Notes: generated by a model not told the origin, from the letters alone. A stretch of 64,000 nt of DNA from Sinohyriopsis cumingii (GCA_028554795.2 CM068838.1:128623428-128687427), one strand, 5' to 3'; positions 33,590-48,500 are shown, counted from the first letter of the stretch. Translations and numbers: made by a program.

Positions 33590-35508
33590 TACTTACTGGT
33601 CTAATTGTAATAGGTGATATATTGTGTAAAAGTTTGTAGTAGCATCCTTCTATCTCCAGATAATTCTGTTTTTGCTTTTATTAGCAGTTTGTTGAAGAGA
33701 CACACCCTTTTTATTCCTGGTATGTAATAAATCTTGGGAGGGTAATGAGGAGGCAGCTGGTTGGATGATGGGAATGAATGATCACTGAACCTACCGTTTG
33801 ATCCTGTCGGATCTATGGGGTCTAGACAGACTGTTAAACGTTTGGTACCAAACGGAAACAAAAATATCCAGTTACCATTAGAGATAGCTCTCGTTTAAGT
33901 TTTCAGGATCTATATGGTATTAAGCTCTTGGGTTTCCTTGAGCTGTGTCTAGTTTATCCCACTATTTGCGTTTATGTTGTTATTTCAGAAATAATAGCTT
34001 GCTTTGAAAATACTGGAAATCCATTACAGCACTCCCTCATCATAAAGCCCTTCATTATATTACAGTTCCTTTTATTAGGTAAGTATGGTTATAGATCCCA
34101 TTTCATTATACAGCAGTAAAATTATATAAAGTATATGTATAATGTATTTCGTTATAAGGCGGTTTCAGTATAATGTGGGCTGTGCTCAGACTTCCACAAA
34201 CAGCATTATAATGAGGGAAAGCATTTTTTTTACTTATTTTTTTTAATCTTTTAATATTCGCATTTTAAAGTATTTATCTTTGGCTCCTCAAGTTTTTTCT
34301 TCTACCTAAGATGGAGAGATTTGTTTAAATGAAACTTTAACGCATGATTGAAGTTAATTTAGTTGCATTTTTGGTATTATGGACTTGACATTTCTTGGTT
34401 AATAGAATATTGATTTTTTTTCTCCTAGTTAGCTTGCATCAGATTAGGGAATATGCCAGAGTAAATGAGTGTATAAATTGTCAGGCAACTAGTGTTCCTA
34501 ACATTACTTCAGTTTGAACACAGGATAGAGGACTTTGGATAAATTCCGGTAGGTAAGGCTACAACAAAATAATTGGTAGTTTTTTGGGATTTTTAGAAAA
34601 CTTGGTGAGAAGGGGAAAATGTTTAAATTGTCTTTTTTATAACCTGAAATATTTCAGAGCAAAATTAATTATGTACTATCAATTTTCAGTCTGTACTTTG
34701 TATCCAGGTGCTGATATTTGTTTTGTGGATTTAAAAAAAATAAATCACCATGCATATTATTGGACGGGTTCAGACAAAATGTTAGAGGGATTTATTTTTT
34801 TAATTGTTTTTCTTTTTACCAGCATTTTTTAATGTGGGATTTCATAAGAAATGACAAATTGTCTTAATAGAGTGTGGCCTAATGTTGGCAACAGTGTATA
34901 TTCCTGCAGAAAAATCAGGTTTTTCGATAATTTATATAATATTTGTAGCGCATTAAGAGATCATTTAAAATGGGTCAAATTTGATAAATGCATTCGGTGG
35001 AACCCATCTATTACAAATCCCAAGAGATAACTGAAATATGTTCATAAAGCAAAATTATTTGATTATAAACAAGGCAACATTTTTTGTAAGATTATGCTGT
35101 TCTCAATTATTAATACTTTAACTGTGCCCAGTTTGAAAGTTTATACAATCTGATTTAGTTATAAATGTTTCAAGCAGTACACGGCAAGAAAATACAAATA
35201 AGTTTTAATTTCACCTGGCTGGAATAATCAAAAGTCTATCAGCCAAGTCCAAGTTACAAATTTGTATAGGCAAGACAGGTTTCCAGTTACTAGCTCATAA
35301 TTTTCACTGTATAAATTATGATGGAATAATATTGGATTTTTGTACAGCTTTATGAAAATTTGTGAGCAAGTAAAATATCTTGAATTTGTCCATCCTTGAT
35401 TTGTAAGTGGAAAGTTCAGAATTTTATATTGTAGGCCAATCAGCTTCGGGACCAGGAAGCAAAATCTATGTCCTTTGGGTGATTTAGCTATAAACAGAGG
35501 ATACTGCT
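33590..35508. other. intergenic, no confident feature
   Basis: AT-rich sequence. A weak inverted pair (CTCCCTCATCATAA near 34031; TTATAATGAGGGA near 34205) hints at a small MITE. No exon could be identified. Confidence 0.35.
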
Positions 35509-35520
35509 ATATCTTGTTGA

Positions 35521-35748
35521 ACGGATCACCGCCATCTCACCTCTGTCTGTGAGGGTTCAAGTCTAGGGCTCGGCCAATGTGGTTATGTGAGAAAGCTTGC
35601 CAGTAGCTTCTCATGGGTTGATGATTCTTTTCAGGGTTTTCCTGGGTTCTCCCTCCACTATTTAAACTGGCCGACATGTATAACCTATCTTGTGCTGAAA
35701 ATGGCATTAAACCCTATAACAACAACAACAATAACAACAAAAACAACA
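35521..35748 (+). mobile_element. SINE family 2 copy, 5' truncated
   Basis: It carries the family body (GAGAAAGCTTGCCAGTAGCT, CTTTCCTGGG-like segment) and an AAC-repeat tail. It is flanked by ATATCTTGTTGA and ATATCTTGCTGA, a 12-bp target-site duplication with one difference. The tRNA head is mostly lost. The right duplication ends 39 bp before JmjC coding exon 1. Confidence 0.88.
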
Positions 35749-35799
35749 ATATCTTGCTGATCTGTAATTTATAACATAATTTTACAAATATGTTTTCAG

Positions 35800-36544
35800 G
35801 GTTCATGTCAAAAATGAACAGCAAAGACACGGGAGCAGATGTCAAGAAATCAATGCCATTTGATTCAAAAGACCCCAAAGAGCCAATTGACTCAGAAGAT
35901 CCCAAAGAGCTATTTGAGAAATTATATCAAAAGGCTGTCAAACTTGGCTTAAAGGGTGAGGATTTTGAAAAACTGGATGCTTTGCAAGAAATTATTAATT
36001 CTTGTAATAAGAAGGAGATTTCATTCATAAAATATTTCAAGGCAGTTGTTGGCACCTTTGCAGCATTCATTGTGTGTATTCTTTTTGTGTATTGTACAGA
36101 GTGGCCAATTACTAATGAGAGAGTACTTTCTTTGTGGTTTGACTTTTATGATACTGACATTGAAAGAGAGCCTTGTATCATAAATCTCCCGGAAACTGTA
36201 GTCGATGTATTCCGGCCACCTGTTGATTGTGCAATATGCAGAGGAATAACAGCGGTAGATAGGGTGTCAAACATTACGTCAGAAGGGTTTGAAAATAAAT
36301 ATGCATACTCAGGTCATCCTGTTATTATCACAGATGGTACAGAATCATGGACTGCACCAGAAGTCTTCAGTTTTGAATTTTTTAAAGAGATTTACACAGA
36401 TGACAGTCCTGTGATGGAAAATACAGAAGCCAATTGTCAGTTTTTCCCATACAAGACCAACTTTAAAAATTTGCGTGATGTCTTTAGCATGAGTGAGGAG
36501 AGAGCACATATGAAAGATGGCTCAGATCCATGGTATATTGGATG
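35800..36544 (+). CDS. JmjC gene, first coding exon
   Basis: The acceptor TGTTTTCAG ends at 35799, so the ATG at 35790 spans the splice site and is not usable. Translation starts at 35805, with a second Met at 35814. The exon encodes residues 1-246 and two bases of Trp247: the acidic/basic N-terminus with repeated DPKE units, the membrane anchor, and the beginning of the JmjC fold (HPVIITDGTESW). The donor is GATG|GTATGT. A SINE target-site copy ends 39 bp before the exon and another SINE starts about 20 bp after it. Confidence 0.88.
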
Positions 36545-39500
36545 GTATGTATAATAGAATTTGTGTGTGTGTGTGTGTGTGGTTTGGAATTTTAACGTAG
36601 CTTTCACAATTTTTCAGTCATATCGCTATGATGTCTACAGTGTGACAGTTTATAATGATATCTAGCACTGGGGCATCATGCTGTAGACATGTAGCCTGAT
36701 GTCCCACCCAGTCACACTATCCTGACACCAGGCCGACCAGTCCTAACACTAACCTCTTAATGCTTAGTGCCTAGTGAGGCAACTGTTAGTACCATTTTTA
36801 TAAATCTTTGATATGACTGGGCCAGGGTTTGAACCCGCAACAACTTGGCCACCGGAGTTGTAATAGAATTTGCTATAATATATGCATTTGTTAGCTGTTC
36901 CGCATACAGGCACTGGGTGTTTATGCTGTACCCTCGGGTCATATTGGCAATGTTTTTATTATCATCAGTGACATCAACAAAAGCATATTTTAAGGTTTAG
37001 GTCAAAAGTAGGTCACTGTGACACAATAGATTTATAGCTTACTTTATAGCTTAATATGTGATTAATATTTTATATAGATGCCAGCAGATGATATTTTCTT
37101 TTCTATAGTTTGTAGGAGATACATTTGATTGTGTGGTACAAAAGTGTATTACTGTCACAAGTAGCAAAGGCATAATTGAAAATGTTTTGTACCAAATAAT
37201 AAAACAAATCCAATATGACTAAGAAAATGACAATTTTTTTGACATGTGTTTAAGTATGGAGCAATGTAGTAGTCATATTTTTTTGCATTAATTTTATAAT
37301 ATTATTCCAGTAGCTCCATTTACTTTCATTACAATTGCTCCATTTTCTATTATTCCGGTAGTTCCATTTACTATTATTCCAATAGTTCCATTTACTATTA
37401 TTCCAATAGATCCACACATTTTCAAGAACAGTTTTAGCTTCATTCAACTGGAACATTAAAATATTACTATGAGCTTATAGAAAAGTTTAGACACCGATAT
37501 ACCAGGAGCTTCCTGCCTCGGATGTGGGAGGTTGTGGGTTCTATCCCTGTCTGAGTCATACCAAAGACTTACAGAAATGGTACTAACAGCTCCCTTGCTT
37601 GGCACTCAGCATTAACACATTAACCCCTGGCGACGAGTATACTCGTCGTACTTTACACCCCTGATCTCCCGCGAGCCTCGCTAAAGTGGCTGAGTTTGCA
37701 TAGCTTGTCTCCCGAGCGCCGAGTTTAAGAGGCAGTATTTAGCAAGGCCTTTCTCCCGCACGACGAGTTAACTCGGCGCAAACCATTGGTCGATTTAAAG
37801 CCATTTCCTACTAATGCAGGCAGTTTAACCAATCAAATTTTAGCTTACATAGATAGAGCGCACATTGCTGAACAGCGGGAAATTTTTTTCACTTCGATAT
37901 CAGTTGATTTAGTGAAAATATTTCGATTTCAAAATGATGCAAATTGATGAGAATCAGCCTCTAGGAGCAGACTTTTTCTTGACGGATTCTGATGGATAAT
38001 TTTCTGGATTTTAATCAGACGAGATTGATAGTGACATCGAAAAAGCTACTGAAAATAACAGCGGTAGTGACGAAAATGAGAATGTTGAAGAAGAAGAAGA
38101 AAATGAAAGTAGAGCTGATCGATGATCGTAAATGATAAAACACACATTGACAAGAGGCTATACCAACTTACCAAGGACCAGCAACGGATTTAGACCCTGA
38201 TGCAAATGCATTTGATTTCGTGGAGCTTCTTTTTTCTTTTGAATAATCGTTGAATAAATGTTTGGGAAATATACGTTGTTAACATGAGTGTTCATAGTTC
38301 AAGGTTTGTTAAGTGTTTTATTAGTTTTAAAAATTTCAGTGAGAATTCTTACGAAGAAAGGTAAGTAAAGAGCAAATAAAATATGCCCATTTGTGTACAG
38401 TATTCACAGGATGTTTAGTTTACAAGAGACGACAAGTGGAATTTTTGTGTACATAAAATATAATTATTTCATGTGTTGATGGTGTTAATAATTCTTTGTG
38501 AATTCATAATGGATTTTATCGATTATTCACGGCAAGAGAAGCAAATTGGCAAGTACATCATTTGTTTTCACCATCATGCATTAGTTTTATTTGTGCATGT
38601 GGCATGAAATTTATACCATTATGTATGTAAGTTTATTGAGAACTGCCGTGCCAAATTTGAGCTGAATTAAATGAATGCAAATAAAATAATAACAATTTTA
38701 TTGTAAGTAGCCCCTCTATAAAAATCTGCAATCCAATTGCTGTCAGCTAGTCTCAGGGATACAGGCACTGGAAAGGCTAACACTGCTCTAGGTGATCTCT
38801 GCAAGTATGCTTCAGGGGACTGCCTAGCTGTTTGGCTCAGGGGTTAATGTGTTAAGAGGTCAGTGTTAGGACTGGTCGGCCTAGTGTCAGGATAATGTGA
38901 CTGGGTGGGACATCATGCTACATGTCTGTGGCATGATGCCCCAATGCTAGACATCACTATAAACTGTCACACTGCAGACATCGTAGTGATATGACTTAAA
39001 TTTTTTTAAAGCTATGTTAAAAATCCAAATCACACACACACACACCAGGAGCTTGTCTCTATGTGTCTCGCCTGTGTTGCCACACATCTTGGCTCATTAT
39101 AGTGAATAATGTTCAAGAAGTTTTGCACTAAAGTTGTGCAAGTCACATATATATCCTTCACATCAATTGATACATTCAGATGAATCTTTTGATAATAATA
39201 ATGTGTCTAAATTGCCATTATATGTTTGAATGTTGTGTCTTGCCTGTCTTGCCTGCTTAAGTATTGTGGTGAACAATGTTAGAGTCTGACTCCATTGTCT
39301 TCGAAAATCACATATTCTCTACTAAAACTTTAGTGTAATATTGCAGGGGATCTCTGCTGTAATGTGGTAGCTGGTGTCCATGCTGTACTGCATCATTGAA
39401 TAATTGATAATTTTCTGGTGAGAAAATATAAGAATTTATGATTTTAATATGTAAAATATAAAGATTTGTTTGTTTTTAATATATACAATATAAGGATTTA

Positions 39501-42500
39501 CTTTTCTTTTAATTTGTAAAATATAAGAATAGAAAAAGTATGAGAAGTACTATAAGTTTATATGTTTTTGTGTGTATAAATTAGCTTTGGTGAAAAATAA
39601 CATTTTCTTTGGTACTTAATGCATGGATGTGGGGAATGGGGCCTGTATTTGTACTTCATTTTAGGGTTGTAGTCACTATCAACCACAAATCCTCTAGAAT
39701 TGGTACCTTATGAAATATTGTTCATCTGTGAATTCGTATATTTAACTATTAATTCTGTGAATTCGTATATTTAACTATTAATTCTGTGAATTCGTATATT
39801 TAAGTATTAATTAATGATTTAAAAAAAATTCTTCCATTGTATATCTGCATATAGGTATGTGTAGTCAAGCTTTGCCATATTCCAGTAGCTCCATTTGCTA
39901 TTATTCCAATAGCTCCATTTACTATTATTACAACTGCTCAATTATACTATTATTCCAATAGTTCCATTCACTATTATTCCAATTGCTTCATTTACTATTA
40001 TTCCAAATTGCTGCATTTATTGTTATTCCAATAGCTCCATTTACTATTATTCCAAGAGCTCCATTAACTGTTATTACAATTGCCCCATTTAATATTATTC
40101 CAATAGTTCCATTTACTATTATTGCAACAGCTCCATTTACTATTATTCCAATAGTTCCATTTACTATTATTCCAATAGCTCCATTTACTTTTATTTCAAT
40201 AGCTCCATTTATTGTTATTACAATTGCTCCATTTACTACTATTCCAATAGTTCCATTTACTTTTATTCCAATAGATCCATTTTCTTTTATTCCAATAGAT
40301 CCATTTACTCTTATTACAATTGCTCCATTTACTACTATTCCAATAGTTCCATTTGCTATTATTCCATTAGCTCCATTTTCATTTATTCCAATAGCTCCAT
40401 TTACTGTTATTCAAATAGCTCCATTTACTGTTATTACAATTGCTCTCTTTACTATTATTCTAATAGTTCCATTTACTATTATTCCAATAGCTCCATTTAC
40501 AGTTATTACAATAGCTCCATTTTCTATTATTCCAATAGCTCCATTTGCTATTATTCCAAAAGCTCCATTTACTATTATTCCAATAGTTCCATTTACTGTT
40601 ATTCCAATAGCTCCAGTTACTGTTATTCCAATAGCTCCATTTACTGTTATTCCAATAGCTCCATTTACTGTTATTCCAATAGCTCCATTTACTATTATTC
40701 CAATAGCTCCATTTACTATTATTTCAATAACCCCATTTACCATTATTTCAATAGTTCCATTTACTATTATTCCAATTGCTCCATTTACTATTATTCCAAT
40801 AGTGCCATTTACTATTATTCCAGTAGTTCCATTTACTATTATTCCAATAGCTTCATTTACTGTTATTCCAATAGCTCCATTTACTGTTATTACAATTGCT
40901 CCATTTACTATTATTCCAATAGTTCTATTTAGTATTATTCCAATTGCTCCGTTTACTATTATTCCAATTGCTACATTTACTGTTATTACAATTGCTCCAT
41001 TTATTATTATTCCAATAGATCCATTCATTGTTATTCCAATAGCTGCATTTACTAATATTCCATTTGCTCCATTTCATTTACTATTATTCCAATAGATCCA
41101 TTTACTGTTATTACAGTTGCTCCATTTTCTGTTATTACAATAGCTCCATTTCCAATAGATCCATTTACTGTTATTACAATTGCTCCATTTATTATTATTC
41201 CAATACCTCTATTTTCTATTATTCCAATAGCTACATTTACTGTTATTCCAACAGTTCCATTTACTGTTTTTCCAATAGCTCCATTTACTGTTATTACAAT
41301 TGCTCCCTTTGCTGTTATTCCAATAGTTCCATCTACTAATATTCCAATTGCTCCATTTACTATTATTCCAATTGCTGTATTTACTGTTATTACAATTGCT
41401 CCATTTATTATTATTCCAATAGATCCATTTATTGTTATTCCAACAGCTCCATTTACTATTATTCCAATTGCTCCATTTACTATTATTCCAATAGATCCAT
41501 TTACTGTTATTCCAATTGCTCCATTTACTATTATTCCAATAGCTCCATTTACTGTTATTCCAATTGTTGCATTTACTATTATTCCAATTGCTCTATTTAC
41601 TATTATTCCAATTGCTCCATTTATTGTTATTCCAAAAGCTCCGTTTACTATTATTCCAACAGCTCCATTTACTAATATTCCATTTGCTCCATTTAGTATT
41701 ATTCCAATAGCTCCATTTACTAATATTCCAATTGCTCCATTACTGTTATTCCAAAAGCTCCATTTACAGTTGTTCCAATAGCTCCATTTACTATTATTCC
41801 AACTGCTCCATTTACTCTTAATCCAATTGCTCCATTTACTATTATTCCAATAGCTCCATTTGCTATTATTCCAATAGCTCCATTTACTATCATTCCAGTA
41901 GTTCCATTTACTATTATTCCAATTGCTCCATTTACTGTTATTAGAATTGCTGCATTTACTATTTTTCCACTAGTTATATTTACAGTTATTTGAATTGCTC
42001 CATTTACTATTATTCCAATTGTTACATTTACTATTATTACAATTGCTCCATTTATTCTTATTCCAATAGATCCATTTATTGTTATTCCATTAGCTCCATT
42101 TACTGTTATTCCAATTGCTCCATTTACTATTATTCCAGTAGTCCCATTTACTGTATTTACATTTGCTCCATTTACTATTATTCGAATAGCTCCATTTTCT
42201 ATTATTCCAATAGCCCCATTTACTGTTATTCCAACAGTTCCATTTACTATTATTCCAATAGCTCCTTTTACTGTTATTCCAATAGCTCCATTTACTGTTA
42301 TTACAATTGCTCCATTTACTATTATTCCAATAGTTCCAGCTACGATTATTACAATTGCTCCATTTATTGTTATTCCAATAGCCCCATTTGCTATTATTCC
42401 AATTGCTCCATTTACTATTATTCCAATTGATCCATTTACTGTTATTACAATTGCTCCATTTACTGTTATTCCAATTGCTCCATTTACTATTGTTCCAGTT

Positions 42501-45500
42501 GCTCCATTTATTGTTATTCCAATAGCTGCGTTTACTGTTATTCCAATTGTTCCATTTACTATTATTCCAATTGCTCCATTTACTAATATTCCAATTGCTC
42601 CATTACTGTTATTTTAAAAGCTCCATTTACAGTTGTTCCAATAGCTCCATTTACTATTATTCCAACAGCTCCATTTACTATTATTCCAACTGCTCCATTT
42701 ACTATTAATCCAATTGCTCCCTTTACTATTATTCAGATTGCTCCATTTACTAGTATCCAATTGCTTTATTTACTCTTATTCCAAAAGCTTCATTTACTGT
42801 TATTCCAATAGTTCTATTTACTTTTATTCCAACAACTTCATTTCTTGTTATAACTATATATGGGTATGTTTAGGCAAGCTTTGCTCTCTTTCAAAAGCAT
42901 GATTTGTTGTTACAACTGCAAAATCTGTCCTAAGATGCACATTTGTAGGATGCAATCTTATTCCTAACAGCAGTGCCACAAGGTTGAAAGGATATGCTTA
43001 AATTGCACACCAAAATTATTGCAATCCCAGCCTTTGTTTCTTCATTAAATTCACTTGATAGGTAGAAAATTTCTTCATTTTTTAATGTATTGTGAATTAC
43101 TCTCTCCCATTCCCTAACACCTCCACCCCCAAGATGTTAAGCTTTAGAATAAACCTGGTATTATCACTGAAACTTGAGTTCTAGAAACAACTGTCATGTA
43201 TCACATCCTTTTCCAAAATCCACACGACAGTGTAGTAACATGGATAGTTGACTGCAGGACTTAGATACCTTGGTGGTCAAGCGCTTGCTGTGTATTTCTG
43301 CAACATCAATGGTATGGACATCTTATACAGAATATCTCATTTTTAAAATAAACTTCATGTTTGTTAAAGAAACAGTTGTGTTTCCTGGACAACATCTTTC
43401 TTCACACCGTGAGGCTAAAATAAAAAATCAACAGGTTAAACCAATGCTTTATGGAACCCACATTATCATGTAGTGTAAAAATGATAATGGCATAAAGATA
43501 GATTTTCAAAACTTCAGTTTTATAAAGGCAGTTTTTTTCCTCCTTTCTAAATGTTGGTTAAATTTTGAAACAGTGTGAGTATGACTGTTATTTCTCAAGA
43601 ACTGGACTGCTCCTGTGGCCTAATGGTTAAAGCGTCTGCCTTGGATGCAGGAGGTTGTGGGTTCAGACCCCGGCTGAGTCATACCAGAGACTTATTAAAA
43701 AAGTGGTACAAGCAGCTGCCTTGATAGGCACTCAGCATTAAATGGTTAATGTTATGACTGATTGGACTGGTGTCAGGATAATGTGACTAGTGGGACATGA
43801 TGCTACAAGTCTGTGGCATGATTCCCTGTACAAGAGAGTATAAACTGTCACACAGCAGACATTGTAGCAGTGTGACTGAAAATCTGTTAAATCTGTTTTA
43901 AAAAATCCAAAATCACACACACGCAAATCCCAAGAACTGGACCAAAACAAGGTTCTTTTTCTGCTGTGTCCATGAATATGTACATCAAATGATCATGGCA
44001 TCTTTTTTCCCTAGGAGCAATTGTGACTTTTTGGCTGCTAACATCCTCCGTGAGCATTACAAACGACCATATTTCCTGCCAGTCACTTCCGAGTCCAGTA
44101 GAACAGATTGGATCTTCATGGGCAGTCCTGGTTATGGAGCACACATGCATGTAAGTCCATCAAACACATCTAATAAAATTATAATTATCCAACTGTAATG
44201 CCCAGACAAATACTGAAGAAAATTCAGATACCAAATTATTTTACTTCTTTATTCATGCATTGGTTGTGCATAGTATATAATACATATATGTTCTCATTCC
44301 TAATTTCATAGGTTATTCATTCCAGTGCTAATTGGATTAAATTTTCCATTTTCTTAGGTAGTATAATTTTTTTTCATTTTTTTATTTATTTAGAATCAGT
44401 TATCAGATACATATTTATGGAATGAAAACTCCACAAGCAGTGAAAACTCTGCAAATGATGAAATTTCCACAGCAAAAATAATAAAAACTCTACAAAGAAG
44501 AATTCACAGTCACATTGAAAACTCAACAAACAATGAAGATTCCGCAAACAGTAAAAACTCTACAAATAGTGCAGACTCCACAACGAAAACTCAACAAAGA
44601 AGCTTCATAACATGGAACACATTATATTAGAGTATGCTCCCTCCTCGTATGGAACTGTCATCAAAGATGAGGTACCGTAGTAGTTTCTTGTTGGCATATA
44701 GGATACACATGCTTGCCTCCTACAGGTGAACCTCAACTAGATGGTACACCTGCATGTGGGGCCCCGAGTGGCCGAGTGGTCTAAAGCGCTCGTCGTTACA
44801 GATCACTGCCATCTCACCTCTGTCTGCGTGGGTTCGAGTCTCGGATTCGGCCAGTGTGGGTATGTGAGAAAGCTTGCCAGTAGCTTCTCGTGGGTCGGTG
44901 GTTCTTTCCGGGGCTTTCCTGGGTTCTTCCTCCACCATTAATACTGGCCACCATGTATAGCCTATCGTATGCTGAAAAATCGCGTTAAACCCCACAACAA
45001 CAAGAACAACACCTGCATGTGTACACTGGGAGTTAAACGCATTCTTATTGAGGGTATAAACTTCTGCCAATTATTTATGTATATCCTCTTTTAGCAGCTT
45101 TTTGATAATGTCACAACTACAAAAAAAGTGTTTTTTCTTAAAGAATACAAAAAATTTACTTTATAATTGAAGGATTTTATCCTTTCTTAACTCTATTTTG
45201 CAGAATTTTTAACTCATTTTCACCTTCCCTCTTTTATCACATAGTGCACACTTATCTTTGTAGAGATTTTGCGTTTTCTTTTTAAAACTAATGATATTTG
45301 GACCTTATGTTTACTTGATCTTATATTTACATAGCCTGGATGGGGCTTTTGTGTCATTAAATTGTTTATATATCATTTCATCATTGAGGTTTATGCTCCA
45401 ACATCTAAACATGACAAAGAAGTGGATGACTTGTATAACCAGACTTCTAAACATGATGACAGAGAAGTGGATGACATCTCCAACCAGACATCTAAACATG

Positions 45501-48500
45501 ATGACTAAGGAGTGGATGACTTGGATGACTTTTACAACCAGTTCAAACTCATTAACCACAAAATCACGAAGGATATTCTAGTTATTCAAGGAGACTAGAA
45601 TGTCATGGTAAGAAAAGATACACTGGCAGACTGGCAAGAAGTCTGCTGTCCATACTCTAATGAACAGATCAGTGAGAGAGGACTCAAGCTCCTGTATTTT
45701 CCATCTACAATAACCTGGTGCTAATGAACACCCTTGGCAAACTATCTAGAAGAGGGACTTGACACAGTCCAGACAGAAAACATCACAACCAGATTGACTA
45801 CATCTTGGTGAGGAAGTGCTTCTGGTCTAGCGTTAACATTGCCAGAACACTTAACTTCCTAGGAGCTTACATAGGAAGTGACCATGACTCAGATTTCATC
45901 CGAGGAAGACCAAGAAGCCAAGCCAGGTAATGATTAGTTTTGGACTAGAAAAATGTGATGATCCAAGGGTGGCACAAGCACGTGAAGCATGAGTAGGTGG
46001 CAAATTTGCACCATTCACAATTTGGGTGCTGAAGACATAAGCCTAGACACTTTGAACAATGCAGTAATAGGCATAGCCAGCATGATCCTTGGCAAGCACT
46101 GTAGGATAAAGAAGTCCTGGATCAAAGCAGATGTCCTCAACCTCTGTGATATGACGAGAAAACTAAGAAGGAAGCAAGTAAACCATGAAGGAGCAGAAAA
46201 TATGGGAGATTAACAACAGATTAAGAAGAGCATAACTAAAGTATGGGATGGAGATCAGCTTTGAAAAAAAGACCAAGCTAATGACAAACAACCCAAGTGG
46301 TATCCAAAACGAAATAAGAGTGAACATTTATAAGCTTGGCACAATGACAATCTTCAAGTATCTAGGTAACCGCTGATTATGGTTAAAAAACCTGAGGTTC
46401 TTTCCAGGATCGCACAGACAACAACTGCATTGGCTAGCCTGAAACCTATTTGGAAGTACAGTAATATTACACTTATTTATTTCATGTTCATGTCCATATT
46501 CCTGTATGAATTTGAGACATGGACCCATACAGTAGAATTAGGGAGAGGAATTCATCCATTAGAGACATGATGTTAGCGAATGATCCTGAAAATCTCAAAC
46601 TTTGACCATGTCTCTAATGAGGAGGTGCCCATTAGAATCCAAGGTGCACTTGGACCATATGAAGATCTGTTCACCACCATCAAGAAATACAAGCTAAGAT
46701 GGTATGGTCACATTTTATGCTCATCTGGCATGTCACAGACAATCCTACAGGGCACAGTGAGAGGAATGAGAAAACAAGGCAAACAGAATACGAGATGGGA
46801 AGATGACATCAAAGAGTGGACAGGTATGAACTTTGCAAAGCCCCAAAGAGTAGTAGTGAACAGGCCAAAATGGAGAGAGAGAGAGATGGTCAGAAAGTCA
46901 TCAGTGGCACCCCTACAACAAAGCCAGGTTACAGGAGAAATGAAAAAGAAATAATTGTTATAAATATTGAAAAGAATCTAGGGCAACAGAATGAAATGTT
47001 TCAGGCATTTTTAAAAATGGCAGAACAATCTTTGTCGAGAAGAACAATCTGCAAAAAATTGCCTTTCTTCTGCACAACGGTAGAAGCCATCAGTTTCCTG
47101 CAGGTTACAAACAAAAGCATGTACAAAATCTTATTGGTGCTTATATGCCTTTTTTACTGGTGTGCAGCTTCTTTACCATGCATAACTTGGGATGCATTTT
47201 GGCAGATTTACACAAACGTATGATACCTCTGTCCAGTATAGCTGTGGATTAGAGAGTCAGTTTTGATCCACCTTATAATGGCAGGTTAGGTGTTAGCATC
47301 AGCAGGTAGTGGAGGGAAAGAAGAGAGAAAAATGTGAGGACATGCTGCTTGGCTGCTGATTTGGTCAGTGGGACAGAAGAACATTTTTTAATAAAACATT
47401 TATAGATGTTAAATTGTTCATTTTCAAAAGGGAAAAAGTGTCTAAAAATATAAAGAGTATTTATTTACTAAGGTATCAACAAGTTGGTGTAGTATTTCTT
47501 GCAGTTTAAATTACTTCTTGAAGTTATTGGAAAGCACGTTTGAGAATATGTAACAATGTATCAGCAAAGAAAAAAAACAAACACGACAAGTTATTTTTTT
47601 ACTTCCCACTTTTGTATATGTCTGCCATATTTGCTATGATTTTCATTCATCATTCTGCTATCCACCCATTTGTCCAACTGTTACCAGTGTTGTTTCTGCA
47701 CAAATTCTCCATCATCTACAGTTGCCAAACTTTGTAAATGGCTTTAGTTTAGGGTCAAAATGTCAAATGTCAAGGTCACTATGACTGAAAGAAGAACAAC
47801 GGTTCCACATAATAAATTGATCTCTTCATCATCTTTAGTTACTAATCCATTTGTATGACTTGCACTTATAGTAAGGGATAAACCTATCAATTTTGGGATC
47901 AAAAGGTCATGGGTAAAATCCACTCTGACTGATGTTGTTGTTGTATAGTTTAACGCCATTTTTCAGCACACGATAGGCTATACATGGCGGCCAGTATTAT
48001 TGGTGGAGGAAGAACCCTGGAAAACCCCGGAAAGAACCACCGACTCACGAGAAGCTACTGGCAAGCTTTCTTACATACCCACATTAGCCGAATCTGAGAC
48101 TCGAACCCATGCAGACAGAGGTGAGATGGCAGTGATTCATAATGGAGAGTGCTTTAGACCACTCGGCCACTCCGGGCCCCAACTCTGACTGAAATAAGAA
48201 AAATGTTTTTTTCCACACACAAACATTAATTCTGTATCAAAGCCTGGATCAAACTTTGTGGATGGCATGCAGTGGAAAGGAAGAAGACAGTTGAAGAGTT
48301 AAAACTCACTGTGACTGCAAGAGCAAAAATGGTTTCTTCAAAAAATTTACTTGCACTTTGTTGATTTGGAGGTCAGTCATCAAGGTCACTGTGACTACAA
48401 GAAGAAAATTGGTTTCTGCATAATAATTTTGGTGCCATATTACCTATCTTGACTGAAGTTTGTGGAGGGCTTGCATTAAATGTATTTAAGATGTATATTG

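Noticed and set aside
33601..33861. Minus-strand frame with RLTVCLDP, reminiscent of a gypsy reverse transcriptase
   Set aside because: Only about seven residues fit and no neighbouring RT motif follows; chance is likely.
34018..34223. Possible small MITE with CTCCCTCATCATAA ends
   Set aside because: The inverted ends match over too few bases and no second copy is present in the window.
35790..35804. Upstream ATG giving five extra residues to the JmjC protein
   Set aside because: This ATG overlaps the TTTTCAG splice acceptor, so it is intronic if the acceptor is used.
39983..41095. A 370-codon open frame with an APFTIIPI-like octapeptide repeat
   Set aside because: It is a by-product of 24-bp tandem units. 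Other frames and the opposite strand are equally open, and there is no splice or start evidence.
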